The notes beneath the pieces are model-generated. The model saw only the letters and a program-made list of their open reading frames with translations. It had not been told where the DNA came from and made no database searches. Shown piece after piece: positions 61,070 to 64,000 of a stretch of 64,000 nucleotides of DNA; positions within the stretch are counted from its first letter, which is position 1, and every line of letters begins with the position of its first letter. The DNA is from an uncultured Phascolarctobacterium sp. (GTDB lineage: Bacteria; Bacillota; Negativicutes; Acidaminococcales; Acidaminococcaceae): contig UQXH01000002.1 of assembly GCA_900545025.1 (NCBI GenBank), positions 1 through 64,000 on the forward strand. The letters run 5' to 3'. Made by a program: the position numbers and the translations under genes.

Positions 61070-62590
61070 TTAACAGCTAATACTTGTACGTAATTGAATC
61101 GCCTCTGCTATATGTGCTGCAGAAATACATTCGCTGTCAGCCAAATCTGCAATAGTCCTTGCAACCTTTAATATTCTGTCATGACTGCGGGCACTCAGAT
61201 GCAAAGCGTTAAAATATTTTTCCAAGATGCTTTGCGCGTCCTGATTAAGCCTGCAATATTTGACAATCTCCTGCCTGCCCATCTGGGCATTGCAGTAAAG
61301 ACCGCTGCCTTGCAAGCGTTTTAACTGGATATTCCTTGCAGTAACTACTCTTTCTCTTATAACTGCCGAACTTTCTCCAACTTCTTTATTTTTCAGCTCA
61401 GCAAAGTTCACGCGAGTAAGATTTATCTGCATGTCAATTCTATCCAGCAAAGGGCCAGACACCTTGCGCCGATAATTGTCTATATCCTTTTGCTTGCAGC
61501 GGCAGCGATGTTCTTTATCACCTAAATATCCACATGGACAGGGATTCTGCGCAGCGCAGAGGATAAACTTACTGGGGAAAGTCATTGCCGCCCGGACACG
61601 GGAAATATTTACTACGCCATCCTCCAAAGGCTGACGCAGCATTTCCAGTGTGTAACGTTCAAATTCCGGCAGCTCATCCAAAAACAATACACCATTATGA
61701 CTCAGTGTTACTTCTCCTGGCCGTGGATAGGTTCCGCCCCCTAAAAGAGCGCTGGCAGAAACACTGTGATGCGGACTGCGGAACGGGCGTTCCAGCATAA
61801 TGCTCTCTGTTTGCGGTAACATGCCCACAATGCTGTAAATCTTGGTAACTTCTAAAGCTTCCTCCTCAGTCATCGGCGGCAGGATAGTTACCAGCCTTCT
61901 GGCCAGCATCGTCTTACCGCATCCGGGAGCACCAACCATCAGGATACTATGCCCTCCTGCAGCAGCAATTTCCAAAGCCCTGCGTGCCACAGGCTGACCT
62001 TTGACATCAGCAAAATCCTCACGATAAACTCGTTCAGAATTTGTAAGGATGTTCTCTTTAGGTAAGGGCTCCAGCAGCTTCTTGCCTTGGAGATGCTCTA
62101 CCAGCTCTATCAGACTGCGTACTGCATACACATCAATATCAGCAATAAGCTTTCCTTCCGCAGCATTGTCAGCAGGAATAAAAATCTCCTTCAAGCCACT
62201 TTTCTTGGCTTCAATAATCATGGAAAGCACGCCTGAAAGTTTACGCACACTGCCGTCCAGCGACAATTCTCCCACAAATACTTTGCCATTTACCATTTCC
62301 TGTGAAAGAAATTTAGAGCTTACCAAAACTCCTACCGCCATTGGCAAATCTAAGCCTGAGCCTTCTTTTTTCAAATCAGCAGGCGCCAGATTGACGGTAA
62401 TCTTCGTCATCGGGAAAGGATAAGCCGAATTGCGTATAGCGGCCTTTACTCTTTCTTTAGCCTCACGCACAGCAAGATTCGGCAAACCCACGATATCAAA
62501 TCCCGGTAAACCGTTGGTAACATCAACTTCGACGGCAATCTTGACGCCGTCGATACCCATCGTAGTCTCACCAAGTACATAGGAAAACAC
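61070..62590 (-). CDS. comM: YifB/ComM-family AAA+ ATPase (Mg-chelatase-like)
   Basis: 506 residues. An N-terminal Lon-like domain (about 1-165, VEVDVTNGLPGFDIVGLPN), Walker A VGAPGCGKTMLARRL near 218, Walker B LFLDELPEF near 300, a zinc-like loop CPCGYLGDKEHRCRCK near 350, and a C-terminal Mg-chelatase lid ending RSHDRILKVARTIADL. ComM promotes branch migration during natural transformation. It is 19 bp after yraN. Confidence 0.93.
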   Translation of the reverse strand: MFSYVLGETTMGIDGVKIAVEVDVTNGLPGFDIVGLPNLAVREAKERVKAAIRNSAYPFPMTKITVNLAPADLKKEGSGLDLPMAVGVLVSSKFLSQEMVNGKVFVGELSLDGSVRKLSGVLSMIIEAKKSGLKEIFIPADNAAEGKLIADIDVYAVRSLIELVEHLQGKKLLEPLPKENILTNSERVYREDFADVKGQPVARRALEIAAAGGHSILMVGAPGCGKTMLARRLVTILPPMTEEEALEVTKIYSIVGMLPQTESIMLERPFRSPHHSVSASALLGGGTYPRPGEVTLSHNGVLFLDELPEFERYTLEMLRQPLEDGVVNISRVRAAMTFPSKFILCAAQNPCPCGYLGDKEHRCRCKQKDIDNYRRKVSGPLLDRIDMQINLTRVNFAELKNKEVGESSAVIRERVVTARNIQLKRLQGSGLYCNAQMGRQEIVKYCRLNQDAQSILEKYFNALHLSARSHDRILKVARTIADLADSECISAAHIAEAIQLRTSISC

Positions 62591-62609
62591 TACATAACAA
62601 CCTTCTTTC

Positions 62610-62978
62610 TCAGAAGCAATGCGGATAATGGTGAAACTCTTTTACCACAGTTCCTTCTTTTAAAATTTCTATTACATCAAAAGAAAGTACCGGCATGTTT
62701 TGTATTATACCTCTCACCTGCATATAATATTCAGCACATCGATAAATCTTTTTCTGTTTAGTCCATGTCACTGCTTCCACCGGCTTTCCATACCTGGCAG
62801 AAGCACGTGTCTTGACCTCAACAAAACATAATACAGCATTTTTTTCAGCTATAATATCTATCTCACCCATGCGGCAGCGAAAATTACGGCACAATATTCG
62901 GTAACCACGCTGCCGCAAATAATTGCAGGCAAAATCTTCCCCGAATCTTCCCAGCTCATCCTTCAGGTTCATATTCAT
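62610..62978 (-). CDS. yraN: YraN/UPF0102 family nuclease-like protein
   Basis: 122 residues. GRFGEDFACNYLRQRGY at the start, GEIDIIAE near 42 and CFVEVKTRA near 56 give the D...ExK pattern of a restriction-endonuclease-like fold. The family is uncharacterised. The start overlaps the rnhB end by 23 nt; a second ATG two codons on is an alternative. Confidence 0.9.
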   Translation of the reverse strand: MNMNLKDELGRFGEDFACNYLRQRGYRILCRNFRCRMGEIDIIAEKNAVLCFVEVKTRASARYGKPVEAVTWTKQKKIYRCAEYYMQVRGIIQNMPVLSFDVIEILKEGTVVKEFHHYPHCF

Positions 62979-63786
62979 AATTATCTTTGAGCGGCGAATA
63001 AAGAATATTTTCTGTTTTTTCTGCTGCAGGAAGCATCATACTCTTAACTGGCTCAAAGCTGCGTCTATGCCAACGAGTAGCTCCGTATACGGCTAAAGCC
63101 TGCATATGCTCTTTGCTGCCATAACCTTTATTGCCAGCAAAGCCATACTGCGGATAATAGTCCGCTAATCTTTCCATAATCCTGTCACGAGTCACTTTGG
63201 CAATAATCGATGCTGCCGCAACAGAGGCGCTTAAAGCATCACCATGAATAACGGATATACACTTCATATTCTCTATTTCTAACGGCATGGCATCTATTAA
63301 TGCAGTCTGCGGCGTAATTTGCAGATGCCGCAGCACCTGGCACATGCCTTCCTGAGTAGCACGATAAATATTTAAATCATCAATATTGCTGACACTGACA
63401 ATATTGACACTGATAGCTACAGCTTTATTAAGTATCTCTGTGTATAACAACTCTCGTTTCTTGGCTGAAAGCTGTTTAGAGTCATTCAAGCCGCTGATGA
63501 AAACATCCTGCGGCAGAATAACTGCTGCTACAACTAACGGTCCGGCCAAAGGTCCACGACCGGCTTCATCTACACCGGCTACATATTTTACACCTTCCAG
63601 ATATTCCTGCTTTTCATAACGCAGCATTTCCTGAAAACGTTGTTTTTCAGCTTCTGCAGCAGCCTGATTTTTATAATATCCTTGCAACAGCTTCTGCACA
63701 CCGCTGCGCTGGTCCGAAGCCAGCTCCTGTAAAAAATCTTCACTGGGCTGATTGTTTAGAATTGTTTTAATTTCCTGAATTTTCAT
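62956..63786 (-). CDS. rnhB: Ribonuclease HII
   Basis: 276 residues from ATG 63786 with GAGGTGA 5 nt upstream. The frame's longer N-terminus would run into rbgA. An N-terminal extension (about 1-70, with QEIKTILNNQPSEDFLQEL) precedes the RNase H core. It has the catalytic acids in YVAGVDEAGRGPLAGP near 72 and LIDAMPLEIENM near 173, with SKQLSAKKRE between. It removes ribonucleotides and RNA primers from DNA. The rbgA-rnhB order is typical of Firmicutes. Confidence 0.95.
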   Translation of the reverse strand: MKIQEIKTILNNQPSEDFLQELASDQRSGVQKLLQGYYKNQAAAEAEKQRFQEMLRYEKQEYLEGVKYVAGVDEAGRGPLAGPLVVAAVILPQDVFISGLNDSKQLSAKKRELLYTEILNKAVAISVNIVSVSNIDDLNIYRATQEGMCQVLRHLQITPQTALIDAMPLEIENMKCISVIHGDALSASVAAASIIAKVTRDRIMERLADYYPQYGFAGNKGYGSKEHMQALAVYGATRWHRRSFEPVKSMMLPAAEKTENILYSPLKDNYEYEPEG

Positions 63787-63800
63787 GCAAATCACCTCAT

Positions 63801-63825
63801 AAAAAAACCGCCTGCAAAGGCGGTT
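63801..63825 (-). terminator. Hairpin between rbgA and rnhB
   Basis: AACCGCC / GGCGGTT with a 6-nt loop; T7 follows on the minus strand, 15 nt before the rnhB start. It may partly end rbgA transcripts. Confidence 0.75.
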
Positions 63826-63829
63826 CTGT

Positions 63830-64000
63830 TCAAGGCTCGTCCATAGTAAAACGACCCATGCGTCCTGAACGAAAATCACGTAAAACCAGTTGGTACACCT
63901 TATCCAGGTCATATAAACCACCGGCTTTCAGACAGCCGCGCGCAGCTGCAATCTTCGCCATTACATCCTTTACATTTTCACGATTTTCAAAATCTATCGT
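63830..64000 (-). CDS. rbgA: C-terminal end of ribosome biogenesis GTPase YlqF/RbgA
   Basis: Partial: the last 56 residues plus the stop (63832-63830); the gene continues past the right edge. The sequence includes ARGCLKAGGLYDLDKVYQL and LRDFRSGRMGRFTMDEP. This is the C-terminal RNA-binding end of RbgA, which acts in late 50S assembly. The usual partner rnhB follows. Confidence 0.88.
   Translation of the reverse strand, partial: TIDFENRENVKDVMAKIAAARGCLKAGGLYDLDKVYQLVLRDFRSGRMGRFTMDEP

Noticed and set aside
63787..63921. 45-residue N-terminal extension of RnhB
   Set aside because: It overlaps the end of rbgA and crosses a terminator; the ATG at 63786 has a good Shine-Dalgarno.

Overview
The window looks like the chromosome of a diderm Firmicute of the class Negativicutes, probably the Acidaminococcaceae/Phascolarctobacterium side (an inference; no rRNA is present). 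Gene order is Firmicute: a ylm/sepF-divIVA-ileS cluster, prmA-rsmE-mtaB-hinT-rpsU-yqeY, nfeD-floA, rbgA-rnhB, and four T-box leaders. An outer membrane is implied by a 1226-residue autotransporter with a C-terminal beta-barrel. PerR, rubrerythrin and FeoAB, and a stand-alone carboxyltransferase subunit of the oxaloacetate decarboxylase/pyruvate carboxylase type, point to an anaerobe. I see no tRNA or rRNA genes, IS elements, prophage or CRISPR arrays.

Layout. 0-5 kb: carboxyltransferase subunit, a lipoprotein, a LysR regulator and a CNNM/CorC-like membrane protein. 5-14 kb: Ile T-box-ileS, a histidine phosphatase, and the cell-division cluster divIVA-ylmH-proC-sepF-yggS with pgeF. 13.6-18.9 kb: a B12-type radical SAM protein, a two-domain PPK2, and nfeD-floA plus an unknown membrane protein. 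19-23 kb: yqeY-rpsU-hinT-mtaB-rsmE-prmA (translation and RNA modification). 23-31.9 kb: ilvA, def, and a complete trpEGDCFBA operon behind a Trp T-box. 31.9-37 kb: a dead DEDDh exonuclease, an XRE regulator and the autotransporter. 37-42 kb: rlmD, rbr-perR, feoAB. 42-48 kb: Val T-box-ilvN-ilvB, pepT, and an AbgT-type transporter split by a frameshift. 48-55 kb: a second SepF, typA, and a Leu-type T-box operon of an isocitrate lyase/PEP mutase-family enzyme plus a DctPQM TRAP transporter. 55-64 kb: a beta-CASP nuclease, a short RecQ with a candidate PD-(D/E)XK nuclease, nth, a DUF711 protein with its ACT partner, comM, yraN, rnhB and the end of rbgA.

The theme is amino-acid control by RNA. Four T-boxes appear to read four codons: Ile AUC, Trp UGG, Val GUA or GUC, and Leu CUC. 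They sit upstream of ileS, trp, ilvNB and the TRAP/lyase operon. The last is the most interesting system, because a leucine-responsive leader there implies an undescribed link between an imported carboxylic acid and leucine supply. Two further genes (ilvA, typA) have a consensus promoter followed by an apparent terminator inside the 5' leader, without a T-box. The operator, specifier and hairpin assignments were read by eye and are inferences.
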